Shown: positions 18,033-27,509 of the stretch, piece by piece
Position numbering within the stretch: the stretch's first letter is position 1
Layout: each line of letters begins with the position of its first letter
Source: Lacimicrobium sp. SS2-24
Lineage (GTDB): Bacteria; Pseudomonadota; Gammaproteobacteria; Enterobacterales; Alteromonadaceae
NCBI RefSeq assembly: GCF_002201535.1
Contig: NZ_NIWW01000001.1
Coordinates: 248,001-312,000, forward strand
Direction: 5' to 3'
DNA length: 64,000 nt
Notes under the pieces: model-generated
The model's database searches: none
Told to the model about the DNA's origin: nothing
The model's input: the letters and a program-made list of their open reading frames with translations, nothing else
Program-made: the position numbers and the translations under genes

Positions 18033-18203
18033 TTACGGTTTCCTAACGCCAACGTTTGTGGCTTTAACATAGGCAATCAGATCTTGTGGGTACAGCGCCC
18101 GCTGCTTGTCATAATGTTTGTTCTCACCAACTTCCCAGCTTTGGTCCGCCAATGCCTGAAGTATATCGTTTTGAAAAATCACCTCCTGTGATTTGCTAGG
18201 CAT
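18033..18203 (-). pseudogene. Truncated second copy of the HsdR N-terminus
   Basis: ATG 18203 follows a good ribosome-binding site (GGAGGAAG, read leftward) and opens a 56-codon frame. Its residues 8-50 closely match residues 70-112 of the full HsdR: VIFQNDILQALADQ, WEVGENK and ALYPQDLIAYVKAT. After KAT it diverges and stops. It overlaps the end of hsdS by a few bases, exactly where a normal hsdR would begin. It is therefore the original hsdR start left behind when the downstream arrangement formed. The DNA copies differ at many positions (compare 18060-18180 with about 17085-17200), so the event is not recent. The short peptide may still be made. Confidence 0.75.
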
Positions 18204-19557
18204 GGGCTTCCTCCGTTTTGGGTGGTTGCCAGTTGCGGACGTCGATTTTACCGGTAACGGCAGCAGCAATTATGGCTTGTTTTTTTTCTTTTAATAACCT
18301 TACTGCGTCTTCTGATTTTTCTACTAAGTATGAAAACTTATTATGTGTTTCGAGACAGAATGAAACAATTTTAGTTTGCTCTGCCAATGAAGGCAGTGTG
18401 CATTTTAAGTCACCAAGGATTGCCATATTTAGCCCTTCCATTGTTGAGCCTTGGGAAGCCTCTCGCAGCTTATTTTGATAGGGTTTAGATAATATTAATT
18501 GCTTCATAAATCTATTATTTACCAACGCGCTATTCAGCTTATACCTAACCAAACGAGGATTAATGATGCCGGTTTCAAATGTGTCTGGCACAACAGTAGC
18601 CTTTCCTATTGAACCCATGACAGATATTAATAGGTCTCCAGAGTGAAGTTTATATCGCCTCATTTCGTTAAATTTTTCTTCATCAATGTAGTAATCACCA
18701 ACTGTTAGGTCGTCCGCAATTACCTGCTGCTGCCCGTAAACCTTATAGCCATTTTCTGTGTACATGCTTTTAGTGAGGGACGCTCCATACGGTCCTGCGG
18801 CTTTTTCAGATACAAGGTACTTTAAACTAATTACTGTCCAATGTTCCGGCACTTCACCCAGCCACTCAACCCCCGAATCTTTCATCGACACATCAGGATA
18901 AAGGCCTTTGGTAACGGCATGGGAAATCACGGCTTGGCGCTTTTCTTTTAGCAACTCAATCAGCTTTTCTTGCTTAGCAATCAGGGCATCGATTTTGGCG
19001 GTTTCGTGGTCGAGGAAGTTGGCGATATTCACTTGTTCATCAAATTTAGGAGCAGAAACCTTCAATGCTGCAACTTTTTCTTGATTGATATTTGGTTGCC
19101 CACCACCCGACGCTAAATTGACAATCTCTTGTCTAAAAGCACATAACCAGTAAAAAACATACTTATTACTAAGGCGCTTTGATGTTGGCAATACGCAGCA
19201 AGCTTGGTTCGTGGTGGCATCAATCCCGAAAATTCCTATTCGACCAATTGTTGCGCCATACATAGCAATAGCTACTGAACCAATGGGATATGTTTTGAGT
19301 GTTGGATATCTTTTTATTGCTTCAAGGCTAAGTTTTTTCCTAGTGTTTAGTATGACGTTTTCTCTAAGCTCGCCTGTAGTCACCCATGGAATCTCACCAG
19401 AAAAATACTCTTCTTTATTCGTGTCTGGCGTCGTTCCAGAGCCTATTCCGCTGACTGCATGCGATAATTTCCATAAATCCCAACTTACTGGAATCTCTCC
19501 CAACCACTCAACGCCTGTATCCTTATACTCAGGATATCTATGATACTTCCCTGTCAT
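18196..19557 (-). CDS. hsdS: Type I restriction-modification specificity subunit (HsdS)
   Basis: This 453-residue subunit recognises the DNA target for both methylation and cleavage. It shows the usual two half-repeats. Each target-recognition domain begins with a D(T/S)GVEWLGE(I/V)P motif (about residues 11-22 and 208-219), and each is followed by a long helix containing LLKEK(R/K)QA (about 207 and 432). The first domain carries the common SGGGQPN motif, so both half-sites look intact. Its ATG shares one base with the hsdM stop (19557). The target sequence cannot be read from the protein. Confidence 0.93.
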   Translation of the reverse strand: MTGKYHRYPEYKDTGVEWLGEIPVSWDLWKLSHAVSGIGSGTTPDTNKEEYFSGEIPWVTTGELRENVILNTRKKLSLEAIKRYPTLKTYPIGSVAIAMYGATIGRIGIFGIDATTNQACCVLPTSKRLSNKYVFYWLCAFRQEIVNLASGGGQPNINQEKVAALKVSAPKFDEQVNIANFLDHETAKIDALIAKQEKLIELLKEKRQAVISHAVTKGLYPDVSMKDSGVEWLGEVPEHWTVISLKYLVSEKAAGPYGASLTKSMYTENGYKVYGQQQVIADDLTVGDYYIDEEKFNEMRRYKLHSGDLLISVMGSIGKATVVPDTFETGIINPRLVRYKLNSALVNNRFMKQLILSKPYQNKLREASQGSTMEGLNMAILGDLKCTLPSLAEQTKIVSFCLETHNKFSYLVEKSEDAVRLLKEKKQAIIAAAVTGKIDVRNWQPPKTEEAHA

Positions 19558-21593
19558 CAGGAGTGTACCTCCTGAAGCAGTTGCATGATTTCAGCACTGA
19601 CTTTATCCAAGTCTGCGTCGATTTCTTCTAGGCTGCGTGGTGGCTTGTATTCGTAGAAATGGCGGTTAAACGGGATTTCATAGCCGACAATGCCGACCTT
19701 TCCGTCTTTTTCATCCCGCTTCGTTTCGTCTATCCATGCCAGTGGTACGTGGGGTTTTACCTCACGCTCAAAATACGAGTAAATATCTTCTTTAAGCGGC
19801 ACATTTTCATAGTCACGCAGGTCCGGGTTTGGCTCCATCTCGCCTTTATTTTTGCCCGATTCGAAATAGCATATTTCAGCGTCGTCATTATGCTCACCGA
19901 AGAACTTGACCAATGCTTTTTTGTTGGCGGCTGAAGGCTTCGCTGGTGCGATGACCTTTAGAAACTCATTGCGACTCATCAGCGTGGTGCCTTCAGCCAG
20001 TGTTGACAGTTCCGCGTAACCAATCGGAGGCTCTGGTAGGTCTTCTAAATCCGGCTGCTTCTTGCGCTCAGATTCCAGCATCTGCTGGTAATAATCATCG
20101 AGTTTTTCTTTGGTGATGGTGAAAGAAAGCTGTAGTGGTCGTTCGACAGTGATACGACGATAGCCGAAATCTTTATAATCAAAAATCTTACTGACTTGCT
20201 TCGAGTTTTCTGGGGAGGCCTCAAATTCACCGAACAACCGAACAATCTTCTCGATGCTCTCGTCTGGCAGGTATTTACGTTTTGAGCCTAATGACTTGCG
20301 CATTGACGAGTAGAAATTATTTTCAGGATTTTCTTTATCGTCGGTACTGGCGTTAATCAGCTGCACCTTGCCTTTGCGATGGGCAGGTTTATGATTGGTG
20401 AGCACCCAGATGTAAGTCGCAATGCCTGTGTTGTAGAACATGTCGGTGGGCAGCGCGATAATCGCTTCCAATAAGTCGTGCTCTAACACATAACGGCGAA
20501 TTTCACTTTCACCACTACCCGCGCCACCGGTAAATAACGGCGAGCCATTTAAAATGATACCAATGCGTGAGCCACCTTCTGATGGGCTGTGCATCTTACT
20601 GATTAAATGAAGCAGGAAAAGCAGCGAGCCGTCAGATACACGGGGCAAGCCCGGTCCAAAGCGGCCATCATAGCCTTTAACCTTATGCTCATCGCTGATG
20701 ACTTTCTGGACTTTCTTCCAATCCACACCGAAAGGCGGATTACTTAGCATGTAGGAAAAGTTCTGATGGATTAATTGGTCGTTAGAGAGCGTGTTGCCCA
20801 GTTTGATTTTATCGACATCCTGCCCTTTGACCAACATGTCGGCTTTACAAATCGCGTAAGACTCTGGGTTTAGCTCCTGACCAAAGGCGACCAGTTTGGC
20901 CTTTTCATTCATTTCATGGACGTATTCCATCCCTGAAGATAGAAAGCCGCCGGTTCCGGCAGTCGGGTCGTAAATGGTACGAACAATTCCCGGCTGCGTC
21001 AGCACATCATTGTCTTCAATAAACGTCAGCGAGGTGGTCAGGTGAACGATATCACGTGGGGTAAAGTGCTCCCCTGCTGTCTCATTTGAGCTCTCTGCAA
21101 AACGGCGGATAAGCTCTTCGAACACCAACCCCATATGATGGTTGTCGATGGTGTCAGGGTGCAAGTCAGTATTAGCGAAACGCTTAGCGACCTTGTATAG
21201 CAAGTCCGCCTCAGCCAATTTATCCAGTGTGTTGTAAAAATCAAAGTGCTCAAAGATTTCGCGAGCACTGGGGCTAAACGCACGAACATAGGCTTCGAGG
21301 TTATCAACGACACCGGTCTCGCCAAGGTGGTTTAAGTCCATTTTGCTGGTGTTGTAGAAGCTCAGCTCTGCCACGTGCTTAAGGATTTGCTCTTGCGCCT
21401 CGGGTGGCATGTTCTTTACTTCGTCATACTTATCCAGAACCGTCTTTTTCTTGTCTTCCAAGACGCATTCCAGTCGGCGTAATAAGGTAAACGGGAGAAT
21501 AATGCGGCCATACTGGCTTTGCTTGAAGTCACCGCGAAGAAGGTCAGCTACAGACCAGATAAAGGCAGCGGTTGATGAGAAATTTTCAGTCAT
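19557..21593 (-). CDS. hsdM: Type I restriction-modification methyltransferase subunit (HsdM)
   Basis: This 678-residue subunit is an adenine-N6 methyltransferase. The N-terminal helical HsdM domain (about 1-140) is followed by the methylase core, with SAM-binding motif DPTAGTGGF at 209-217 and the catalytic NPPF at 285-288. It is longer than the common 500-residue form; the extra C-terminal part is encoded from about 20150 to 19560. It is the first gene of the leftward operon hsdM-hsdS-remnant-membrane protein-hsdR-sir2. It is transcribed divergently from tnsA across a 479-base AT-rich region. Confidence 0.94.
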   Translation of the reverse strand: MTENFSSTAAFIWSVADLLRGDFKQSQYGRIILPFTLLRRLECVLEDKKKTVLDKYDEVKNMPPEAQEQILKHVAELSFYNTSKMDLNHLGETGVVDNLEAYVRAFSPSAREIFEHFDFYNTLDKLAEADLLYKVAKRFANTDLHPDTIDNHHMGLVFEELIRRFAESSNETAGEHFTPRDIVHLTTSLTFIEDNDVLTQPGIVRTIYDPTAGTGGFLSSGMEYVHEMNEKAKLVAFGQELNPESYAICKADMLVKGQDVDKIKLGNTLSNDQLIHQNFSYMLSNPPFGVDWKKVQKVISDEHKVKGYDGRFGPGLPRVSDGSLLFLLHLISKMHSPSEGGSRIGIILNGSPLFTGGAGSGESEIRRYVLEHDLLEAIIALPTDMFYNTGIATYIWVLTNHKPAHRKGKVQLINASTDDKENPENNFYSSMRKSLGSKRKYLPDESIEKIVRLFGEFEASPENSKQVSKIFDYKDFGYRRITVERPLQLSFTITKEKLDDYYQQMLESERKKQPDLEDLPEPPIGYAELSTLAEGTTLMSRNEFLKVIAPAKPSAANKKALVKFFGEHNDDAEICYFESGKNKGEMEPNPDLRDYENVPLKEDIYSYFEREVKPHVPLAWIDETKRDEKDGKVGIVGYEIPFNRHFYEYKPPRSLEEIDADLDKVSAEIMQLLQEVHS

Positions 21594-22072
21594 ACGTTTC
21601 TTATTCTTTTACGCTTGTCCATAAACTTGCACCAATGTAACGCGATCTAACGAAAAATGCATGGCCTTCCAACCACGCTTTGTGGCTGCTGAACGACATC
21701 GAGCCCCTTTTCTTGTCTCTAACTCAGGAAAAGGTTGGCTTACCACACCTGCTTATCGCTCGTTTTTTAAACTGATTTCATCTAACCCACTTTTCGTATA
21801 GAACATCCTGCAATAACAAGTCGCCCCCGTGTTTATGTGCTTTATATAGTAATTATCTTTTTTGTGTCGAAATAGGATGGAAAAATTTTAATATTTTCAT
21901 CTGCTTAAAATTTAAGCAAAAAAATAAAACACAAAAAAAGATAATAGTTATCTTTAAACAAGCGTAAGGCTCAAAAGTGATACTTAACTCTGGCGGAATT
22001 TGCGTTATCTTCACAGGTTGACTTAAATCGTATGAGGTTTAATCAAACCTGTTTCATGGAGTTAGAGAGCAG
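21594..22072. promoter_or_regulatory. Divergent control region between hsdM and tnsA, with nested palindromes
   Basis: No gene is seen here. The region must hold the promoters of both the R-M operon and the tns operon. ATTATCTTTTTTGTGT (21852-21867) is repeated in inverted form at 21929-21945 with one extra A. Between them lies the perfect palindrome TGCTTAAAATTTAAGCA (21902-21918). These could be operator sites or a long hairpin. No matching copies of the transposon-end motif CTGGAAT were noticed here. Confidence 0.6.
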
Positions 22073-22720
22073 ATGCGCAACGTAGAGAACAATACCGATT
22101 TAACTAGACCGATAAAGCGAAAAGGACCGGTTTTCGCTACGGGTTACTTTGCGACGAGCAAGAATATTCATCGTCTCTACTTTGAATCTTTTTTAGAGCT
22201 TTCTGCCATGCTGCACTATGAATACGATCCTACTGTTGATTTCATAGACTCCCAGCCCGCCTCATTTGAACTACAAGTGGGTAACAAAATTGTCAGATAC
22301 TCTCCCGATCTTTTAATAAGACGCATGCCCAATGAATTGGTTTATGTCGAAGTCAAACCAACAAACAAGCTTAAGAAGAAGAAAGTCCGCAACAAGCACG
22401 CAGCACTTCGGATAGCGTTAAAACAGTTAGGCCGGGAGTTTGTCGAGTTTACTGAAGAGGACATACCGAATACCCGGTATAAAAATCTAGAGTTGCTGCA
22501 TCAAGGCGCGAGCTCTTATCAAGGGGCTATTCCAAACGTTAACGATGCTCTAGTTGCGCTGCCACAAGAGTGCACCACTGTCGGCGACGCCCTCTCGTCA
22601 CTTAGCTCCAGTGGCCTGCACCAGAACATGCTGCATTACCTGTTATTTAAACAATATTTTCGCTGCGATTTGGATAAGCCGCTGACCAATGATTCGGTGA
22701 TTTATTCGAACGTAGCCTAG
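22073..22720 (+). CDS. tnsA: TnsA-like transposase endonuclease
   Basis: This 215-residue protein is the nuclease that cuts the 5' strands at the ends of Tn7-like elements. The restriction-enzyme-like core shows Glu38/Glu42 in YFESFLE, Asp79 in YSPDLLI and EVK at 93-95. Most TnsA proteins have Gln or Glu in that last position, so the E-x-K form is acceptable. The length is close to the usual 200-280 residues, with a short C-terminal domain for contact with TnsC. ATG 22073 follows GGAGTTAGAGAG. It is the first gene of the tnsA-tnsB-tnsC-tniQ operon. With both TnsA and TnsB intact, the element should move by cut-and-paste. Confidence 0.9.
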   Translation: MRNVENNTDLTRPIKRKGPVFATGYFATSKNIHRLYFESFLELSAMLHYEYDPTVDFIDSQPASFELQVGNKIVRYSPDLLIRRMPNELVYVEVKPTNKLKKKKVRNKHAALRIALKQLGREFVEFTEEDIPNTRYKNLELLHQGASSYQGAIPNVNDALVALPQECTTVGDALSSLSSSGLHQNMLHYLLFKQYFRCDLDKPLTNDSVIYSNVA

Positions 22721-22729
22721 GAGATCCCG

Positions 22730-24805
22730 ATGGCTGATTTAACAATGGCTAACCTTTCATTCAGCGAAGGGCAGATCTTTTATTACGAAGAGCATGAAAA
22801 CCACTTTTACATAGAATCTGTGGCGAATAGAGAGCCCACAGACATTCTGTATTGTGTGCCCTTTGATACTGAATCGCGAACCCCCCTATCAGATTTACCT
22901 CCACATCGGTTCAAAGCCAGTGTTGTGACCAAAGCTATGTGGGATGGACAGGCTGAGTTTATCGATCCTACTGCGGCTCAAGCAGAACCTATTTCACCGA
23001 CCAGCAAGCAACAAGCGCGAATCGACATGTGGGTCGAGTTCATGGAAATTCTCAAAACAGACAACTATGGACGACTTCCCCGCGCAAATGACGCTGTCAG
23101 TAAAGCAATACAAAAAATGAACTGGGTGAAATACAACTATCAAACGCCCAGCCTTTCAAATTGCCAAGAAAAGATTAAACGGTACGACGAGGCTGAGCAG
23201 CAAGCGCGAGCATTATGCCCACATGGCTCACATGCAATGACAGGCGCATCAAAAGTAGCACCTGCGACCGAAGAGTTGATGTTGAACTATCTTGACGATT
23301 ATTTCTTAGTTCATAAACCAAAGCACAACGTAAATCCCGCTGAAATCTATCGACAATTCAGCGAAGAATTTGAATCACTACATCGCAAGCATCCTGCCCT
23401 ATATCCCAAGCTTCCGTGCATGGAAACGTTCTATAAGCGCATCCGAGCGTTGGATAAAATCGTCGTGGCAATGAAACGCCTTGGCGATAATGAAAGAAAA
23501 AAATTACAGCGTCAGCGTAAGACAGAGTTTATTGTGGACAGGATCCTTCAACGTGTCGAAATTGATGCCGTTCATGTGTCGATGGGGATCATCAAATATG
23601 TCGACAATGGCAGAACGCAGAAAAGAATTTATCGTGGCCGTATTGTTCTTATGCTGGCTATTGATGTTTTTTCTCGGGCTATTATTGGTTACTCCTATCA
23701 CATCGGCAAGAAGCCGGGCGAAAACGCAGACCTTTCTGTTGAGTGCTTCAAAAGTGTATTGATGCCAAAACGTGGGGAGCTTGATTGGCCTATTTTTGGC
23801 AAACCGATGTATGTGGTCTCCGATGGCAGCACTGCTGCCGCAGGTAATCAACATCATGAGGCGGTGACCTCGACCGGTGCAATCCATATCACTACCCAAA
23901 CAGGTCAACCATGGAAGAAGCCCTTCATTGAGCGGCTGATAGGCACGGTTCGCAAGGAGTTTTTCGGTAAATTAGATACCTACTTGGGAAGCAAGGTATT
24001 CAGAAACCATGACCACCTCAACAGTGATGATGCAGTTGAAAAAGTGGTGCTGCAAAAAGGCAAAAAGCACTGTTTTACAGAAGAAGAGTTTTTAGAAAGA
24101 CTGGAACACTATATCACTGAAATTTATAATAAAAATCCACACAAAGGTCTTGGAGATAACTCCCCTCTTGAGGTCTGGAAAAAGTCGGTCAGCAAAAATC
24201 AATCCCACTTTGTGACACTGCCCCGCGAACACTCAGCCTTTACTCGCATGGGACTCTACTTGAAATCGAGAAAAATCTACTCCGATGGGTCGGTGCGAGT
24301 AAAAAATGCACTCTACTCCTCACCAAAGTTAAAGTCGCTGTACGGCACAGTTAGCGAGATTGATATTTATTATTCAGATGTCAATGTAAGGCATGTTTCA
24401 TTTATGCATAAAGGTAAATGGTATAGCGCTGATCTCTGCCCCGCGAATTACACGCCGACTGATACGGACCAGCGCAGTGAGCTTGATTATTGTCGTGACA
24501 ATCAACATGGGCCGAAAAAAACAAGCAGCAGAAGAAAGAGTTACGAGCCGGAACCCGCCCTGCATGTGGTTAAGAAATCAAGCTCCAACGGCAAGTCTGA
24601 TGGTGTTACCCAAGACAAGGTACAGAACATTTCTCTTGATAGTAATACTGCAAAAGCGGACATAGAAGCTTTGGAGGCAGAACGGCTGAAAAACCTTCCA
24701 CCTCAGGCGAAAAATATCAATCCGGTCAGCGTGACGGAAGACGTTACTAAAACTAAAACCACCGATACTACAAGTAGAAAACGCAATATTGGGAAAAAAC
24801 TATGA
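22730..24805 (+). CDS. tnsB: TnsB-like DDE transposase
   Basis: This 691-residue protein is the integrase-fold transposase that binds the transposon ends and joins 3' ends to the target. The N-terminal third holds helical DNA-binding domains. The catalytic core follows with D279 (VEIDAVH), D365 (VVSDGST) and E401 (PFIERLIGT). There are 35 residues between the last two, the classic D,D(35)E arrangement. A C-terminal beta-barrel and a charged tail (about 570-691) probably contact TnsC. It is 9 bases downstream of tnsA and overlaps tnsC by four bases. All catalytic residues are present. Confidence 0.93.
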   Translation: MADLTMANLSFSEGQIFYYEEHENHFYIESVANREPTDILYCVPFDTESRTPLSDLPPHRFKASVVTKAMWDGQAEFIDPTAAQAEPISPTSKQQARIDMWVEFMEILKTDNYGRLPRANDAVSKAIQKMNWVKYNYQTPSLSNCQEKIKRYDEAEQQARALCPHGSHAMTGASKVAPATEELMLNYLDDYFLVHKPKHNVNPAEIYRQFSEEFESLHRKHPALYPKLPCMETFYKRIRALDKIVVAMKRLGDNERKKLQRQRKTEFIVDRILQRVEIDAVHVSMGIIKYVDNGRTQKRIYRGRIVLMLAIDVFSRAIIGYSYHIGKKPGENADLSVECFKSVLMPKRGELDWPIFGKPMYVVSDGSTAAAGNQHHEAVTSTGAIHITTQTGQPWKKPFIERLIGTVRKEFFGKLDTYLGSKVFRNHDHLNSDDAVEKVVLQKGKKHCFTEEEFLERLEHYITEIYNKNPHKGLGDNSPLEVWKKSVSKNQSHFVTLPREHSAFTRMGLYLKSRKIYSDGSVRVKNALYSSPKLKSLYGTVSEIDIYYSDVNVRHVSFMHKGKWYSADLCPANYTPTDTDQRSELDYCRDNQHGPKKTSSRRKSYEPEPALHVVKKSSSNGKSDGVTQDKVQNISLDSNTAKADIEALEAERLKNLPPQAKNINPVSVTEDVTKTKTTDTTSRKRNIGKKL

Positions 24806-25740
24806 CACTTTTAGACAAATCGGTGCTACTAGAGAGTTTGACCGTCTCTCAGGGCTCACTGGAGAAGGACCTAGATACCCTGAAGCTCGAACTGGATAAG
24901 ATATTGGCCTCTTCAACAAAAGGCCGAGGGGTCGTCATAAGCGGTGAATCTGGTTCCGGCAAAACAACATTACTGAAAAAATTCATTGAACAGATCCGAA
25001 ATGAAGTCAGTGAGTCGAAGGCATTTGAAATTGTGTACATGGAAACGCCAAGCAACCCGGTTGGTAAGGATCTATTTGAGACCATGCTTGAGGCCGCTGG
25101 TAGTCCTTTCGATTCTATCGAGAAACTATCCAGACTCAAAGAGCGTCAACAGCAACGCGAAATAGAAACCTTAATTAAAAACCGTAATATTCGGGTTTGG
25201 GTTCTTGATGAGTTTCAGCAAGCCACTGAAAAGTGGGGAGATAAAAAAATACGTCAAACCGCTGACTTTTTGAAGCTTATACTCAATAACTTTCCCATAC
25301 TGCTTATATTCGCCGGAACCGATAAAGTTAGGAGACTGTTGGAAAATGAACAGTTTGATTCCCGCGCTACCCCGATAGAGAAACGTCCGGTCACAATCAG
25401 CAATATTTCAGCATGGACAGAGTACCTAGATTATCTTGCGACGCTGCAAGAGTACGCAAAAATCGAAGGCATCAAATGGGACGATCCGAAGATTGCGCTT
25501 TCTATATTTTATGATTCTCGCGGCGACCTCAGAAAAATCACAGATATCCTTCAGACCGCACTGCTACTAGCGCATAGGAGTGGTGACAGCAAGTTATTCA
25601 AAAAGCACTTTATAGAAGCATGGAAGCCGCGATATAGGCACTCTGAAAACGAAGAAGTGTACTTTAAAAGCAATACCTTTGAGCAGCCACTAGAAAAGCT
25701 CATGGATGCCTTACGTATTAATTACGATGTCGATGCATAG
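24802..25740 (+). CDS. tnsC: TnsC-like AAA+ transposition regulator
   Basis: This 312-residue ATPase links target selection to the transposase. The Walker A motif GESGSGKTT is at 48-56 and the Walker B segment WVLDEFQQA has Asp136-Glu137. It is shorter than Tn7 TnsC (about 555 residues) and nearer the size of TniB/TnsC in Tn5053-like and CRISPR-associated elements. Its start overlaps tnsB as ATGA, and its end overlaps the tniQ frame, so the operon is tightly coupled. Confidence 0.92.
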   Translation: MTLLDKSVLLESLTVSQGSLEKDLDTLKLELDKILASSTKGRGVVISGESGSGKTTLLKKFIEQIRNEVSESKAFEIVYMETPSNPVGKDLFETMLEAAGSPFDSIEKLSRLKERQQQREIETLIKNRNIRVWVLDEFQQATEKWGDKKIRQTADFLKLILNNFPILLIFAGTDKVRRLLENEQFDSRATPIEKRPVTISNISAWTEYLDYLATLQEYAKIEGIKWDDPKIALSIFYDSRGDLRKITDILQTALLLAHRSGDSKLFKKHFIEAWKPRYRHSENEEVYFKSNTFEQPLEKLMDALRINYDVDA

Positions 25741-27424
25741 TATGAACAATAGCAGTATCTACGGCGCCATCGCTCGCATTGCCGATTTTTACGGTATGTC
25801 CTCGGCGGTAGAATTGCTGAGACGGCTAAACATTCCTGCGCCAAAGACACCCATGGACTACTCAAGCGAGCTAATCGATGCCGTGATGAGTAACGCAACA
25901 ATCTGTCACGATGCAAAGCGTTTTATGCCATGGCTAACAAACACTATGGTATGTGAGGAACGCTATCCGGCAATCGCATATAGTAAAAAATTCAGAGCAT
26001 GTAAGCATTGTCTCCGGGAGGGTATTCTTCACCAAGAATACTGGCAGAAGATTCATTACACCCATTGCTTAACACATTCCGTTCCCCTTACAGATAGTTG
26101 TGTTCACATCTATGCCGATAACGACTGGGAAGAAGATGAGATTGGTTGCAAACAGTGTGTTTACGATGTGGAGTCAGCCCCTACCCCACACTACCTTCGG
26201 CATTGGGACTCTTTTACGGATAAAGCTCAGGCGGATGCTTTTGTACAGCAATTGCTTAATATTGCTGAGCTGATGATCCGTCCCTTCGACTTTTTTGATG
26301 CACAGATAGCATGGGACAAACTTTCTATATCGGAAACAACATCCATCTTAGAAAACGCTTTTATTCTTGCTGGGAAACCTGAAGCCACAGCTGTTTGGAC
26401 GAAACTGGTAACTGATCATCGCGCGTCGGTAGCTTCGTTAGGAAATACGGCTTTAATGTATGGCTTAGACAAAGTTAAATCCGCGCTTCGCCGCGTGAGT
26501 TGGGATACAAGCGATACCGACATCAATATTGCGACGATACTAAATCACTATCATACCCAGCATGACAAAGGGCTATTGCGCACGAGATACCACATTGGCG
26601 ACGAAGATTCGGGTGACGCAGTTTCTTTCAAAGCTTCGGGAGCTGTGATTGGCACTATTCTGGATGTCGATAGCCGGGGATTGACAGAGCTGGTGAATAA
26701 CAGAGTTTTACCTGTCAGGAAAACCTCAGCTCGTTTTGACAAGCTTATCTTTGACGTAAGAGACGTAGCGAGCGCAGTCCGAGACATTTTTGTGTTTCCC
26801 TTACCGGGGCACGTCCAAGCCGTATCTGTTGCTGGAACAAGTCAGAAAGTGCTTGATACCTTGTTGCTGGATACTAAACGAATAACGACAGCGTTGATTT
26901 CAGGACGACTGAAAGGTTATTGGGCAATAAACTCGACAGAGTCACTTATCAACCGTTCTACAGTATCCGCTAGCAGCCTTGCTGAACTGTTCGAGCATGA
27001 GCTTGAAAATAGCGACCATTTATCAATTGTAGTGACAGCAAAATTGCTGGGTATTCAAACGACCGGAGTAAAAGGACTGGTTCAACGCCAACTACTCAGG
27101 TGGGCGCCTTGGCAAAGAACATGTGCACAAGTGGTCGATATTGAATCCATAAGAACATTCTTTGAGAACTATATTTGCATTAATCGCGAGGCAATCTTAA
27201 AGGGTAAAAACGTAACAGCCATCGTCGACGATATTTTTAACTGCTGCGGAAAGTCGCCTGATGTCAGGTTCAACGAGTTCAGAGACCCAACCACGGTTGT
27301 ACTATATAAAAAGGCATCATTGGCCCCATGCTGCTCTGTCTTAGCAACTAACCAACTGGAGGCCCTGAAGAAGGTTGGTGTAGACCTATCTAAAAAAGTT
27401 AAACGCTTTGCGAATGCAGCGTAG
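25727..27424 (+). CDS. TniQ/TnsD-like target-selection protein
   Basis: This protein of about 565 residues belongs to the TniQ family, which chooses the insertion site. After a short N-terminal helix (SSIYGAIARIADFYG) come zinc-finger ligands in the pattern C-K-H-C and H-C-L-T-H, with further CxxC pairs (CKQC). The long C-terminal part would bind DNA in a sequence-specific manner if this is a TnsD-type protein. The size fits TnsD (about 500) rather than the short TniQ of CRISPR-associated transposons. Several in-frame ATG codons (25706, 25727, 25733, 25742) make the start uncertain. The target it recognises is not evident, because no known attachment gene lies at the boundary. Confidence 0.85.
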   Translation: MSMHSMNNSSIYGAIARIADFYGMSSAVELLRRLNIPAPKTPMDYSSELIDAVMSNATICHDAKRFMPWLTNTMVCEERYPAIAYSKKFRACKHCLREGILHQEYWQKIHYTHCLTHSVPLTDSCVHIYADNDWEEDEIGCKQCVYDVESAPTPHYLRHWDSFTDKAQADAFVQQLLNIAELMIRPFDFFDAQIAWDKLSISETTSILENAFILAGKPEATAVWTKLVTDHRASVASLGNTALMYGLDKVKSALRRVSWDTSDTDINIATILNHYHTQHDKGLLRTRYHIGDEDSGDAVSFKASGAVIGTILDVDSRGLTELVNNRVLPVRKTSARFDKLIFDVRDVASAVRDIFVFPLPGHVQAVSVAGTSQKVLDTLLLDTKRITTALISGRLKGYWAINSTESLINRSTVSASSLAELFEHELENSDHLSIVVTAKLLGIQTTGVKGLVQRQLLRWAPWQRTCAQVVDIESIRTFFENYICINREAILKGKNVTAIVDDIFNCCGKSPDVRFNEFRDPTTVVLYKKASLAPCCSVLATNQLEALKKVGVDLSKKVKRFANAA

Positions 27425-27509
27425 CTGATCCGGACATTGAGCAGTTATTCGGACAGGCAGCTGTGAGTGATTGCAGTTCATCGCACCTATAGAAATGTAA
27501 TCCAGACAT

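Noticed and set aside
21864-21869. Internal transposon end at TGTCG near 21865
   Set aside because: It lacks the ATTCCA and CTGGAAT motifs that both real ends share.
22073-27424. CRISPR-associated (CAST) transposon
   Set aside because: No cas genes or repeat-spacer array are seen anywhere between the ends, and TniQ is TnsD-sized.
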